Assembly (NCBI GenBank): GCA_902796705.1
Contig: CADBQF010000108.1
Coordinates: forward strand, 1 to 24,421
Direction: 5' to 3'
From: Ruminococcus flavefaciens
GTDB lineage: Bacteria; Bacillota; Clostridia; Oscillospirales; Ruminococcaceae
Length of the DNA stretch: 24,421 nt
The position numbers and the translations under genes were made by a program. Below the pieces are notes generated by a model. That model was not told the DNA's origin. It saw only the letters and a program-made list of their open reading frames with translations, and made no database searches. Positions within the stretch are counted from its first letter, which is position 1. Each line of letters begins with the position of its first letter. Below, one piece after another: positions 14,786 through 23,672 of the stretch.

Positions 14786-17700
14786 TTATTTTTTCTTTTT
14801 CTTCTTTTTGCCGCTGTTGTTATTTTTCTTGCCGCCGTTCTTGGGCTTATTGCTGTTATTCTTTGCAGGAGCGGCTTTTTCCGGCTTTTCAGGCTCTTCC
14901 TCTGCGGTATCGTCCACAGTCTCAGATGAAGACTCATCTGCTGTCCCGGAAGTTTCTTCCGGCTGTGCAGGTTTTTCATCATCATCGGCAGACTCTTCCT
15001 CAGCGGGTTTTTCCTCTTCCTTTTCAGCCGGTGCAGGTTTTTCTTCTGCATCTTCTGTCGGAGCACCCTTTGACTTGATGATCTTTACCTTCTTCTTGGG
15101 AGCTTCCTCCTCAGGTTCTTCTTCCGGAAGACCGAGCTTTCTGCGTTCCCTTTCCTTCTGGCGTTCGATAAGGACTTCATTGTGCTTTCTGTCGTAGATG
15201 TAGAACATCACAAGCACAGCGATTCCGAGGATAAGCGTGAATATTCCGAGCATGAATCCGGGAGGAGTATACTTCATAGAGATAGTATGCTCTCCGGGCG
15301 GGAGCTTGACTCCGATAGTTGCCTGGAGGAGAGCTATCTCGCCTTCTCCGCCGTCGGTGTTGGAAAGCGAAGTAGTACCGTCTTCAAGCTTAGTTGAAAC
15401 GATGAGGTTATCGACTTTCTTGCCGTCAACCTTTATCGACCAGCCCTTTTCGTAGGGGATAGTCGTGTAGAATATCGAATTTTCGGGGATATTTACAGTA
15501 CCTGTGAGGTATCTGTCGTTTGACTTTTCAGCATCGATGTTCCACTGATTCTGCTTGAGCTTTTCGATATCCTCATGGAAAGCATCGTAATCGAAAGCGT
15601 ATATCTGGAGACCGCCGTTCTGCTTGAACATGAAATGCTCGTTCACACCTGTGTAGTAAGCCGAGCCGGAAGTCTTCTGGATAGTGAAGCGGATCTCAAG
15701 CTTAGTGCCTGCCGGATAGCTTCCGAGCCTTGCGATCGGACGGAGGTGGTTCTCATTATAAGAGCCGTACTCCTTGTGGTTGATGAAGTTGCCGTACTCG
15801 TCCTGTTCGCTCGATACCCAGATATTTACACCGTGAGTGAATTCTGTATCGGTATGGAGGTAGATCTCGTTGTTGTTTACGGCAGTGATGTGCATATTTA
15901 CAACAGGATCGGCAGCATTTGCCACGGCATCGTAGCAGATATGAGCTCTTGAAGGATCCTGAAGACCTCTTTCGTCTGTAGGAGTATAGATGCTGTAGCG
16001 TACCTGTGCAGGATCGTAAACAGTATCGCCCTCATAGGCTTCGGGTTCGAGCTTCACGAAATACTTCTTGAAGTCGTTGATAACAATGCTTCCGTCCTCT
16101 TTTGTCTCAAAGGCTGTATTTCCTGTAAGAGTGCTGAGGTAGATGTTCATGCTGTTGAACTGGTTGTCATTTCCGAGGTGTCCGAGTTTGAGCATATCGC
16201 TGCTTGCAGCGTAGCCTATCGAGAGAGCATCGGGGTTCTCGTAGATATCGAGCTGTGCTTCCTTGTTGACATTGTTGATGTACTTTGTCTCACCGACCTT
16301 TACGTATGTAGGGCCGAGGAGCGAACGGTTTCCGGAATTTCTCACCGGATCGTTGAGAACGTACTTTATGCCGAGGAGCGAGTCAGCAACGGGAGTATTT
16401 CCCTTGTACTGAGTCTCATAGCTCTGTGTGAAGTAGCCGAGAGCTTCGATGAAGTTGATAGCCTTTGCGTTCATGACCGAGCTTGAATGTGAGATACCTT
16501 TCAGGCCGTAAGCCATATTATCGTTTACGCATCGCTGATATGTCTTCTCTGCCCTGTAGAATCCGCTGTCGATAGCATCGAGCGTCTTCATGGCATCGGG
16601 AGCACTCAGTATCTCCTCATATGTCGAGCGGTCGGAGAAAGCAACTTCCTTGTTTACCTTCTTGAATGTATCATATCCGTTGTAGCCTGCCTCAAAGAAT
16701 ACGACAGCGGCACAGGCAACAGTCATTATCGTCTTGCTCGCCTTGCTCTTTGTATGGCTGTACATATATACATATATAAGATAGAATGCTGCAAGGATAA
16801 GACCTATCGCAAGAGTACCGAGCCAGAGTTCTGTCCACGTATCCTGGTGGTAAGTCTCCGTCGTCTTGTAGGGCTTTACAGCGACGTAGTTGTATCGGTC
16901 CTCATTGTAATTGAACGAAGGCATCTTCAGGTAGAAGATATACACCAGCACCGCCAGCACCGCAAATACGCCGATAGGCTGGTATACCGGCAGCTTGTAG
17001 CCGTCGAGGTTCGCAAACACCTCCGCTGCCATTGCAACGAGTATGAATGATACGATGAATGAATATCTGTAAGGGAGCCAGTTAGGATCCTGTCCGCCGT
17101 GCCACATCATGTTGATAGGCTTTACGTACATACTTATGAGCATTATGAACATGAGGAGTCCCTGACCGAGCTTTCTGTTACGCTTTATCTTCTTGTTGAG
17201 GAAGTAGAGCGGAACGAGTACGAGCGTAAGCACACCCGAATATATCTCCGGTCTGCCGTACATTCTCGTGTTCTCGTCAACGTTTACAGAGTAGTACTGG
17301 TTCGGGAGAAGTGTAGGTATAAGCTCGATAAGCTCGAACATATGCTTGTATGAGTAGTCCGGCTTGGAGAAGTTGAACTTACCCATTGAAAGTCCGTTGT
17401 ATACCGGCAGTATCATGAATATGCTCAGCATCAGCACGACTATAGTGGATACCGCCATGATGCCGAATGTCTTGGCATATTCAGAGAATCCGCTGTATTT
17501 TCTCTTTGTTCCGAAGATCAGATAGTAGAAGAAATACAGAGCCACGAAAATAGCAATCATGTATCCGATGTAGAATTCTGCCACGAACATGATCGCCAGC
17601 GGTATGATGTAGTTGATCTTTCTGCCGTCGTCGATGAGATACTCAACACCGAGGATTATCAGCGGCAGGAATACGGCACCGTCTATCCACATAGGATCTA

Positions 17701-18253
17701 TGAGCTGTATCATTACATAGCTCATCATAGCGTACATGGTAGAGAAAAGCACCGACTGGAGTGCCGGGGTGTTCTTTGACTTTCTTATGTAGATATTGAA
17801 AGTCAGACCGGCAGCACCGACCTTGCAGAGCTGCATTATCATCATCGCTTCGAGGATCATGCTCCTCGGCATTGCGACGATTATCCACGAGAACGGGCTT
17901 GCGACGTAGTAACCCAATATACCCATAAATTCACCGGAGAGGTTACGGCTCCAGTTGTAGAAGATCGTTCCGTCGCCCCTGAAAGCGTCACGGAAAGCTT
18001 CAAAGTAGTAGATATACTGTGCATTGAGGTCAAGTGCCAGCACAGATCTCTCATTGAACGGGTACATTCCGAAATAGGCATAGGCAGCAAGTGTGAGCAG
18101 AGCCGGTATCAGAAAGGCAGCCAGATAGTACAGCGGCCAGAATTTTACCTTCTCCTGCTTTATCACAGGCAATGCCGGAGCTTTTTTCTTACCATAGGTG
18201 ATATTAGCTCTGACGGCTTTCTGCCTTGTGCCTGAAGCTTTGGATTTTGCCAT
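14786..18253 (-). CDS. YfhO-family polytopic membrane protein
   Basis: A 1155-residue membrane protein of the YfhO family, thought to be GT-C-type glycosyltransferases. In Bacillus and Listeria, relatives are linked to glycosylation of lipoteichoic acid. After a basic N-terminus, the first membrane helix (about 41-61) leads to a loop with Asp75 in LALDLNAQYIYYF, the place of the expected catalytic acidic residue. Many more helices run to about 520, then a large external domain extends to about 990. A last helix, GIFTLILGIAVLVMFYIY, ends near 1020. The remaining 134 residues are cytoplasmic by prediction and highly charged: Glu/Lys/Pro-rich, then Asn/Lys-rich, ending in seven lysines. That tail is unusual for the family. 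AAGGAGG lies six bases before ATG. The donor and acceptor are unknown. Confidence 0.88.
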   Translation of the reverse strand: MAKSKASGTRQKAVRANITYGKKKAPALPVIKQEKVKFWPLYYLAAFLIPALLTLAAYAYFGMYPFNERSVLALDLNAQYIYYFEAFRDAFRGDGTIFYNWSRNLSGEFMGILGYYVASPFSWIIVAMPRSMILEAMMIMQLCKVGAAGLTFNIYIRKSKNTPALQSVLFSTMYAMMSYVMIQLIDPMWIDGAVFLPLIILGVEYLIDDGRKINYIIPLAIMFVAEFYIGYMIAIFVALYFFYYLIFGTKRKYSGFSEYAKTFGIMAVSTIVVLMLSIFMILPVYNGLSMGKFNFSKPDYSYKHMFELIELIPTLLPNQYYSVNVDENTRMYGRPEIYSGVLTLVLVPLYFLNKKIKRNRKLGQGLLMFIMLISMYVKPINMMWHGGQDPNWLPYRYSFIVSFILVAMAAEVFANLDGYKLPVYQPIGVFAVLAVLVYIFYLKMPSFNYNEDRYNYVAVKPYKTTETYHQDTWTELWLGTLAIGLILAAFYLIYVYMYSHTKSKASKTIMTVACAAVVFFEAGYNGYDTFKKVNKEVAFSDRSTYEEILSAPDAMKTLDAIDSGFYRAEKTYQRCVNDNMAYGLKGISHSSSVMNAKAINFIEALGYFTQSYETQYKGNTPVADSLLGIKYVLNDPVRNSGNRSLLGPTYVKVGETKYINNVNKEAQLDIYENPDALSIGYAASSDMLKLGHLGNDNQFNSMNIYLSTLTGNTAFETKEDGSIVINDFKKYFVKLEPEAYEGDTVYDPAQVRYSIYTPTDERGLQDPSRAHICYDAVANAADPVVNMHITAVNNNEIYLHTDTEFTHGVNIWVSSEQDEYGNFINHKEYGSYNENHLRPIARLGSYPAGTKLEIRFTIQKTSGSAYYTGVNEHFMFKQNGGLQIYAFDYDAFHEDIEKLKQNQWNIDAEKSNDRYLTGTVNIPENSIFYTTIPYEKGWSIKVDGKKVDNLIVSTKLEDGTTSLSNTDGGEGEIALLQATIGVKLPPGEHTISMKYTPPGFMLGIFTLILGIAVLVMFYIYDRKHNEVLIERQKERERRKLGLPEEEPEEEAPKKKVKIIKSKGAPTEDAEEKPAPAEKEEEKPAEEESADDDEKPAQPEETSGTADESSSETVDDTAEEEPEKPEKAAPAKNNSNKPKNGGKKNNNSGKKKKKKK

Positions 18254-18273
18254 TTTGTTCCTCCTTCATTTTA

Positions 18274-18300
18274 CCGGGGAATACTGAGCCATACTCCCCG
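18274..18300 (-). other. Hairpin in the YfhO leader
   Basis: On the minus strand CGGGGA...TCCCCG pairing, extended past one mismatch, forms a stem-loop between the predicted start (near 18311) and the ribosome binding site. It could modulate translation; this is inference only. Confidence 0.35.
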
Positions 18301-18317
18301 ATCATATTATCCTACAT

Positions 18318-18346
18318 ATTATACTATACTTTTCCCTGCATTGCAA
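18318..18346 (-). promoter_or_regulatory. Promoter of the YfhO gene
   Basis: On the minus strand TTGCAA (18346-18341), 17 bp and TATAAT (18323-18318). It is divergent from the activase promoter; the two -35 boxes are 38 bp apart. Confidence 0.75.
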
Positions 18347-18384
18347 GGGGTATAAAGTAAATTGTTATAAAAATCACGGAGAAT

Positions 18385-18413
18385 TTGACATTTTGCACAT
18401 GGTGTGATATAAT
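18385..18413 (+). promoter_or_regulatory. Consensus promoter of the activase operon
   Basis: TTGACA (18385-18390), 17 bp and TATAAT (18408-18413), with TGA just before the -10 box (an extended -10). The leader of about 75 nt contains a TTTTCAG...CTGAAAA hairpin (18446-18469). Confidence 0.85.
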
Positions 18414-18496
18414 ATATAAGTATAGATTTTTTTAAGAACGCATCATTTTCAGTCTTCACAGCCTGAAAACGATCAGGATCAAGTATGAGGTGTAAA

Positions 18497-21430
18497 ATGG
18501 CGAAAAAGTATTCTCTTGGAATAGATGTCGGTTCTACCACCGTCAAGACAGTTATCACCGATGATGAGGGCAATATCATCTATTCAAAATATCAGCGTCA
18601 CCTTTCCAAAGTAAAGGAGACTGTGACCGACCAGTTAAAGATAATACAGGCAGATCACCCGGACGACAGCTTCACCGTATGTATCACAGGTTCAGCCGGT
18701 CTCGGACTTGCCAATTCCGCACAGATACCGTTCGTACAGGAAGTTCACGCTGCCTTCCTCGCCGTAAAGAAGAAGCAGCCTGATGCAGATGCCGTTATAG
18801 AACTCGGCGGCGAAGATGCTAAGATAATCTTCCTCACAGGCGGAGTAGAACAGAGAATGAACGGCTCATGTGCCGGCGGTACAGGTGCATTCATCGACCA
18901 GATGGCTACACTTCTCGGCATTACGGCTGACGAGCTTGACGAACTTTCCCTGCGTTCGCAGAAAATATACCCGATAGCTTCAAGATGCGGAGTTTTCGCA
19001 AAATCAGACATACAGCCGCTCCTCAATCAGGGAGCAAGACGTGAGGATATAGCTGCGAGCATATTCCAGGCTGTCGTTGACCAGACCGTTTCAGGCCTTG
19101 CACAGGGCAGGACGATAGAGGGAAAAGTCCTCTTCCTCGGCGGCCCGCTGTTCTTCCTCAAAGGTCTGAGGCAGGCTTTCGTAAGGACGCTCGGACTCGA
19201 CAGCGAACACGCTGTATTCCCGGAGGAAGCTCCTGTTTTCGTCGCATACGGCTGTTCTCTCTATGCCGCTGAGACTTCCGATGCTTTCCATATAGAGACT
19301 CTCATAGACAAGATATCCAACGCAAAGGCATCTGACAATATCGTCACCGGAGAACCGCTCTTTGCGAGCCAGTCAGAGTACGACGCATTCATCGACCGCC
19401 ACAAAAGATTCGACCTCGGATACGCCGATATCCGCAAATACAAGGGCGATGCCTACCTCGGAATAGATGCAGGCTCGACCACGACAAAGCTCGTACTCAT
19501 CACCGACGACGGCAGGATACTCTATCACCACTACTCCTCCAACCAGGGACAGCCCCTTGACAAGATAGCCGATCAGGTAAAGCGTATCTACGCTGAGATG
19601 AACCCGGATATCACGATAAAAGGCTCTGCTGTCACCGGCTACGGCGAAGACCTCATAAGATCCGGACTTTCGATAGATCACGGCATAGTCGAGACTGTCG
19701 CACACTTCAAGGCAGCAGCATATTTCTGCCCGGACGTTGACTTCATCATAGATATCGGCGGTCAGGACATCAAGAGCTTCAAGATAAAGAACCACAGCAT
19801 CGACAGCATCATGCTCAACGAAGCCTGTTCATCGGGCTGCGGCTCGTTCATACAGACATTCGCAATGGCTCTCGGATACGATATCGCTGAATTCTCACAG
19901 CTCGGACTCTTCGCAGAACACCCCGTTGACCTCGGTTCGAGATGTACGGTATTCATGAACAGTTCCGTAAAGCAGGCACAGAAGGACGGTGCTACAGTAG
20001 AGGACATCTCCGCCGGCCTTTCAATGTCTATCATCAAGAATGCGATATACAAGGTAATACGTGCAAAATCCCCCGACGAACTCGGAAAGAACATCGTCGT
20101 TCAGGGCGGTACGTTCCTCAATGATGCCGTACTCCGCTCTTTTGAGAAGGAAATGGGCAGGAACGTCATTCGTCCGGCTATATCAGGACTCATGGGAGCT
20201 TTCGGCTGTGCATTGTACGCAAGGGAGAGAGCTTCGGAAGAGGGTTCAAAGCTCATATCGAAAGAGGAACTCGAAGGATTTTCATATACCTCACGCTCTG
20301 CACAGTGCGGAGGCTGTACGGCTCACTGTCAGCTCAATATAATCAGCTTCGGCAAAGGCAGACGATTCATCTCCGGAAACCGCTGTGAAAAGGGCGGCGG
20401 TGTCAAGGTCACCAACAAGATACCCAATCTCTATGAATATAAATACGACAGCATAGTAAATACCGTAAAGAAACACCAGCCGAAGCACCCGATAGGAACT
20501 GTCGGCTTCCCGCTGGCACTGAGCTTCTATGAGCAGCTCCCGTTCTGGCATATGCTCTTCACCACGCTCGGATTCAGGACGATCGTTTCTGACGAGAGTT
20601 CGAGAGGTATGTACTACCTCGGACAGCACACTATACCGTCCGATACGGTATGCTATCCGGCAAAGCTCACCCACGGCCATATCGAAGACCTGCTCAACAA
20701 GGGTGTGGACTTCATATTCTACCCCTGCATGAGCTACAACCTCGACGAGGGCGGCAGCGACAACCACTTCAACTGCCCTGTCGTTGCGTACTATCCGGAG
20801 CTTCTCCTCGCAAACAATCCCAGGCTCAACAGCAGGAATTTCCTGCATCCGTATATGGATCTCAATATAAGGAAGAACGTCATCAAGGTGCTTGAGAAGT
20901 CTCTCTCCCGCTACAACATCAAGGGCAGGATACCCCGTGCCGTTGATGCCGCCTATGCCGCACTCGAACGCTACCAGCACGATGTGGCTGCCAAGGCAAG
21001 GGAGATAATCGAACAGGCAAGAGCCGAGAAACGCAATATCATCGTCCTCTCCGGCAGACCTTACCACATCGACAAGGAGATAAACCACGGCATACACAAG
21101 CTCATAACGAGCCTCGGAATGGCTGTGGTGACTGAGGACAGCGTCGCTCACCTCGCAAGGACTCCTCACCTGAACGTCCTCAACCAGTGGACTTATCATT
21201 CAAGGCTCTACCGTGCTGCCGAATATGTCACCACCCAGAAAGATATGCAGCTCATACAGCTCGTATCGTTCGGCTGCGGTATCGATGCCGTGACAGGCGA
21301 CGAGGTGCGTTCTATCCTCGAAAGCAAGGGCAAACTCTACACCCAGCTCAAGATCGACGAGATAAACAATCTCGGTGCAGCAAGGATACGTCTGAGAAGC
21401 CTTGTCGCAGCTATGGAACAGAACGGCTGA
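18497..21430 (+). CDS. Fused two-domain acyl-CoA dehydratase activase-type ATPase
   Basis: A 977-residue protein of the BadF/BadG/BcrA/BcrD ATPase family, the ATP-driven electron donors (archerases) of 2-hydroxyacyl-CoA dehydratases and benzoyl-CoA reductases. Two activase domains are fused head to tail: GIDVGSTTVK at 8-17 and GIDAGSTTTK at 322-331. Each keeps the two cysteines that in single-domain activases ligate a [4Fe-4S] cluster at the dimer interface: Cys125 (SCAGGTGAF) with Cys164 (SRCGVF), and Cys444 (ACSSGCGSF) with Cys483 (SRCTVF). The C-terminal 380 or so residues (DUF2229-like) have CGGCTAHC (604-611), Cys630 and further cysteines. The substrate is unknown. ATG at 18497 is preferred to 18485 because GAGGTG lies just before it. 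The partner gene starts 25 bp downstream. Confidence 0.92.
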   Translation: MAKKYSLGIDVGSTTVKTVITDDEGNIIYSKYQRHLSKVKETVTDQLKIIQADHPDDSFTVCITGSAGLGLANSAQIPFVQEVHAAFLAVKKKQPDADAVIELGGEDAKIIFLTGGVEQRMNGSCAGGTGAFIDQMATLLGITADELDELSLRSQKIYPIASRCGVFAKSDIQPLLNQGARREDIAASIFQAVVDQTVSGLAQGRTIEGKVLFLGGPLFFLKGLRQAFVRTLGLDSEHAVFPEEAPVFVAYGCSLYAAETSDAFHIETLIDKISNAKASDNIVTGEPLFASQSEYDAFIDRHKRFDLGYADIRKYKGDAYLGIDAGSTTTKLVLITDDGRILYHHYSSNQGQPLDKIADQVKRIYAEMNPDITIKGSAVTGYGEDLIRSGLSIDHGIVETVAHFKAAAYFCPDVDFIIDIGGQDIKSFKIKNHSIDSIMLNEACSSGCGSFIQTFAMALGYDIAEFSQLGLFAEHPVDLGSRCTVFMNSSVKQAQKDGATVEDISAGLSMSIIKNAIYKVIRAKSPDELGKNIVVQGGTFLNDAVLRSFEKEMGRNVIRPAISGLMGAFGCALYARERASEEGSKLISKEELEGFSYTSRSAQCGGCTAHCQLNIISFGKGRRFISGNRCEKGGGVKVTNKIPNLYEYKYDSIVNTVKKHQPKHPIGTVGFPLALSFYEQLPFWHMLFTTLGFRTIVSDESSRGMYYLGQHTIPSDTVCYPAKLTHGHIEDLLNKGVDFIFYPCMSYNLDEGGSDNHFNCPVVAYYPELLLANNPRLNSRNFLHPYMDLNIRKNVIKVLEKSLSRYNIKGRIPRAVDAAYAALERYQHDVAAKAREIIEQARAEKRNIIVLSGRPYHIDKEINHGIHKLITSLGMAVVTEDSVAHLARTPHLNVLNQWTYHSRLYRAAEYVTTQKDMQLIQLVSFGCGIDAVTGDEVRSILESKGKLYTQLKIDEINNLGAARIRLRSLVAAMEQNG

Positions 21431-21455
21431 TGAACTATCGAACGGAGGTCTGAAA

Positions 21456-22685
21456 ATGCCTGAATACGCAAAATTTACCGAGGATATGATAAAGACTCAC
21501 ACTATCCTCGTACCCGATATGCTCCCTGTGCATTTCAAGCTGCTCATAAGCATCTTTGAGAACGCAGGATACAAAATGGAACTCTTGCAGAACGATTCCC
21601 GTGCAGTCGTTGACGAGGGACTCAAAAACGTCCACAATGATGCCTGCTATCCGGCACTTCTCGTCATCGGTCAGTTCATGGACGCTCTCAACAGCGGAAA
21701 GTACGATCCCGACAAGACCGCCCTGCTCATAACACAGACAGGCGGCGGCTGCCGTGCCTCGAACTATATCCACCTGCTGAGAAAAGCCGTTGACAAGAAC
21801 TATCCGCAGGTGCCGGTCGTTTCGCTCAACTTCAGCGGACTTGAAAAGGACAGTGCGTTCAGGATAACTGTCCCGATGTTCCTCAGACTGCTGTACGCCG
21901 TGCTTTACGGCGATCTGCTCATGATGGTCTACAACAAGTGCCGTGCATACGAGATCAACAAGGGCGAATCAAAGAAGAAGCTCGACAAGTGGCAGAGAAG
22001 GCTCGGAAACATCTTCCGCACCGGCAGCAGGAAATACCTCAACACAAAGAGGATATACAACGATATCCTCCGTGATTTCGCATCGATAAAGCTCAGCAGT
22101 GAGAAGAAGATACGTGTCGGCATCGTCGGGGAGATATACGTTAAATATTCGCCGCTCGCAAACAATCACCTTGAAGATTTCCTCATATCAGAGGGCTGCG
22201 AGCCTGTCGTTCCGTCGCTGCTCGAATTCGTCATGTACTGTGCAGCAGGAAATTTCAACGATGCAAAGATCTACGACAACACCACAAAAAGCTCGATATT
22301 CAACAGGATCGGCTATGATCTCATCTACCACAAGCAGAAGGAGCTTATCCGCATAATGAAAGAGCAGGGAAGCTTCGAGCCGCCCCACGACTTCGAGCAT
22401 CTCCGCCGCCTTGCAGACAAGTATATAAATCAGGGCGTTGTCATGGGCGAAGGCTGGCTCATACCGGCAGAAATGGCAGCCCTTGCAAAGTCCGGAGTGG
22501 AGAATATCATCTGTACCCAGCCTTTCGGCTGTCTGCCTAACCATATCGTCGCAAAGGGTATGTCAAGAGCTATCAAGCAGGATAATCCGAATGCAAATAT
22601 CGTGGCTATCGACTACGATCCCGGTGCTACGAGAGTAAATCAGGAAAACCGCATCAAGCTCATGCTCGCAAACGCACGCAGGTGA
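21456..22685 (+). CDS. 2-hydroxyacyl-CoA dehydratase-like iron-sulfur protein
   Basis: A 409-residue cytoplasmic protein related to the D/beta component of 2-hydroxyglutaryl-CoA dehydratase and the benzoyl-CoA reductase subunits, which hold iron-sulfur clusters and receive electrons from the activase. Candidate ligands are Cys64 (NDACYPA), Cys99 (GGGCRASNY), Cys353 and Cys359 (QPFGCLPNH). GEIYVKYSPLANNHLEDFL (225-243) is also typical. Only one such subunit is present, whereas true dehydratases use two different ones, so the reaction may differ; double-cubane cluster proteins are an alternative. ATG at 21456 is chosen because GGAGGT lies just before it; an earlier in-frame ATG at 21402 overlaps the activase gene. 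Its stop (TGATG) abuts psd, suggesting coupling. Confidence 0.88.
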   Translation: MPEYAKFTEDMIKTHTILVPDMLPVHFKLLISIFENAGYKMELLQNDSRAVVDEGLKNVHNDACYPALLVIGQFMDALNSGKYDPDKTALLITQTGGGCRASNYIHLLRKAVDKNYPQVPVVSLNFSGLEKDSAFRITVPMFLRLLYAVLYGDLLMMVYNKCRAYEINKGESKKKLDKWQRRLGNIFRTGSRKYLNTKRIYNDILRDFASIKLSSEKKIRVGIVGEIYVKYSPLANNHLEDFLISEGCEPVVPSLLEFVMYCAAGNFNDAKIYDNTTKSSIFNRIGYDLIYHKQKELIRIMKEQGSFEPPHDFEHLRRLADKYINQGVVMGEGWLIPAEMAALAKSGVENIICTQPFGCLPNHIVAKGMSRAIKQDNPNANIVAIDYDPGATRVNQENRIKLMLANARR

Positions 22686-22690
22686 TGCCC

Positions 22691-23566
22691 ATGATAAAAA
22701 ACAGAAAAGGCGAAACTGTCGTCACCAACCCGAAACAGAACGAACTCCTCAGAAAGCTCTACGGGAGCGTTCCCGGAAGAATGCTCCTGAAAGTCCTCAC
22801 TTCCCCGGTGATATCAAAGATAGGCGGAGCTTACATGAGTTCGCCGTTCTCCAGACCTCTTATAAAGAGATTCATAAAGAGCAGCAATATCGATACATCG
22901 CAGTACATCATGCACCGCTTCCACTCCTACAACGACTTCTTCACCAGAAAAGTCCGCCCGGAGATGCGGCCGATCGACACAGAACCCTCACACCTCATAA
23001 GTCCGTGTGATTCAAAGCTGACAGTTTATAAGATAAACAGAAAGAGCGTATTCAGGATAAAGGATTCCTACTACAGAGTATCCGATATGCTCGCAAATTC
23101 TTTCATATCAAGAAGATATGAGGGCGGATACTGCCTTATATTCCGCCTCGAAGTCGATGATTACCACCGCTACTGCTACATCGACAACGGCATCAAGACA
23201 GGGAATGTCCACATCTCCGGCGAACTCCACACAGTCAACCCTATCGCCCTCGGAAGGTACAATATATACAAACGCAACACCCGTGAGTATACTGTCCTCC
23301 ATACCGATAACTTCGGTGACGTGGTGCATATGGAAGTCGGAGCCCTAATGGTGGGAAAAATACGCAATATCCACGGAGAATGCAATATATTCCGTGGTCA
23401 GGAAAAGGGTATGTTCATGTTCGGCGGCTCAACTATCGTCCTCCTTTTTGAAAAGGACAGGATAGTTCCCGACAGCGATATCCTCCGCAATTCAGCAGAA
23501 GGATATGAAACGATAGTCAAATTCGGTGAAAAAATAGGAGTGCGTGCAAAGTACCGCAAGGAATAA
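22691..23566 (+). CDS. psd: Phosphatidylserine decarboxylase proenzyme
   Basis: A membrane-associated enzyme that converts phosphatidylserine to phosphatidylethanolamine. It is made as a 291-residue proenzyme that cleaves itself to form a pyruvoyl group. The cleavage site is between Gly246 and Ser247 in FGGST, a variant of the usual LGST. The catalytic Asp and His are probably Asp107 (SPCDSK) and His159 (DDYHRY). ATG at 22691 is preferred because AGGTG lies six bases before it; ATG at 22685, overlapping the preceding stop, is possible and adds two residues. It is the last gene of the activase operon. No phosphatidylserine synthase is in the window. No terminator hairpin is seen after it. Confidence 0.93.
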   Translation: MIKNRKGETVVTNPKQNELLRKLYGSVPGRMLLKVLTSPVISKIGGAYMSSPFSRPLIKRFIKSSNIDTSQYIMHRFHSYNDFFTRKVRPEMRPIDTEPSHLISPCDSKLTVYKINRKSVFRIKDSYYRVSDMLANSFISRRYEGGYCLIFRLEVDDYHRYCYIDNGIKTGNVHISGELHTVNPIALGRYNIYKRNTREYTVLHTDNFGDVVHMEVGALMVGKIRNIHGECNIFRGQEKGMFMFGGSTIVLLFEKDRIVPDSDILRNSAEGYETIVKFGEKIGVRAKYRKE

Positions 23567-23587
23567 CACATAAATTTTATCGATATG

Positions 23588-23616
23588 TTGACTTTGGTTT
23601 CAGGATATTGTATAAT
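23588..23616 (+). promoter_or_regulatory. Promoter of the gene at the right edge
   Basis: TTGACT (23588-23593), 17 bp and TATAAT (23611-23616). It starts 22 bp after the psd stop and gives a leader of about 50 nt to the ATG at 23673. Confidence 0.8.
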
Positions 23617-23672
23617 ATTAGCATGGTTATTTTTTTGCCGCTGACGCAATTATTAATAAAGAGGAAAGAGTT

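Noticed and set aside
20291..21199. Minus-strand open frame of 302 codons
   Set aside because: It lies fully inside the activase gene, has no family features, and its Val/Glu-rich composition is typical of a reverse shadow of this codon usage.
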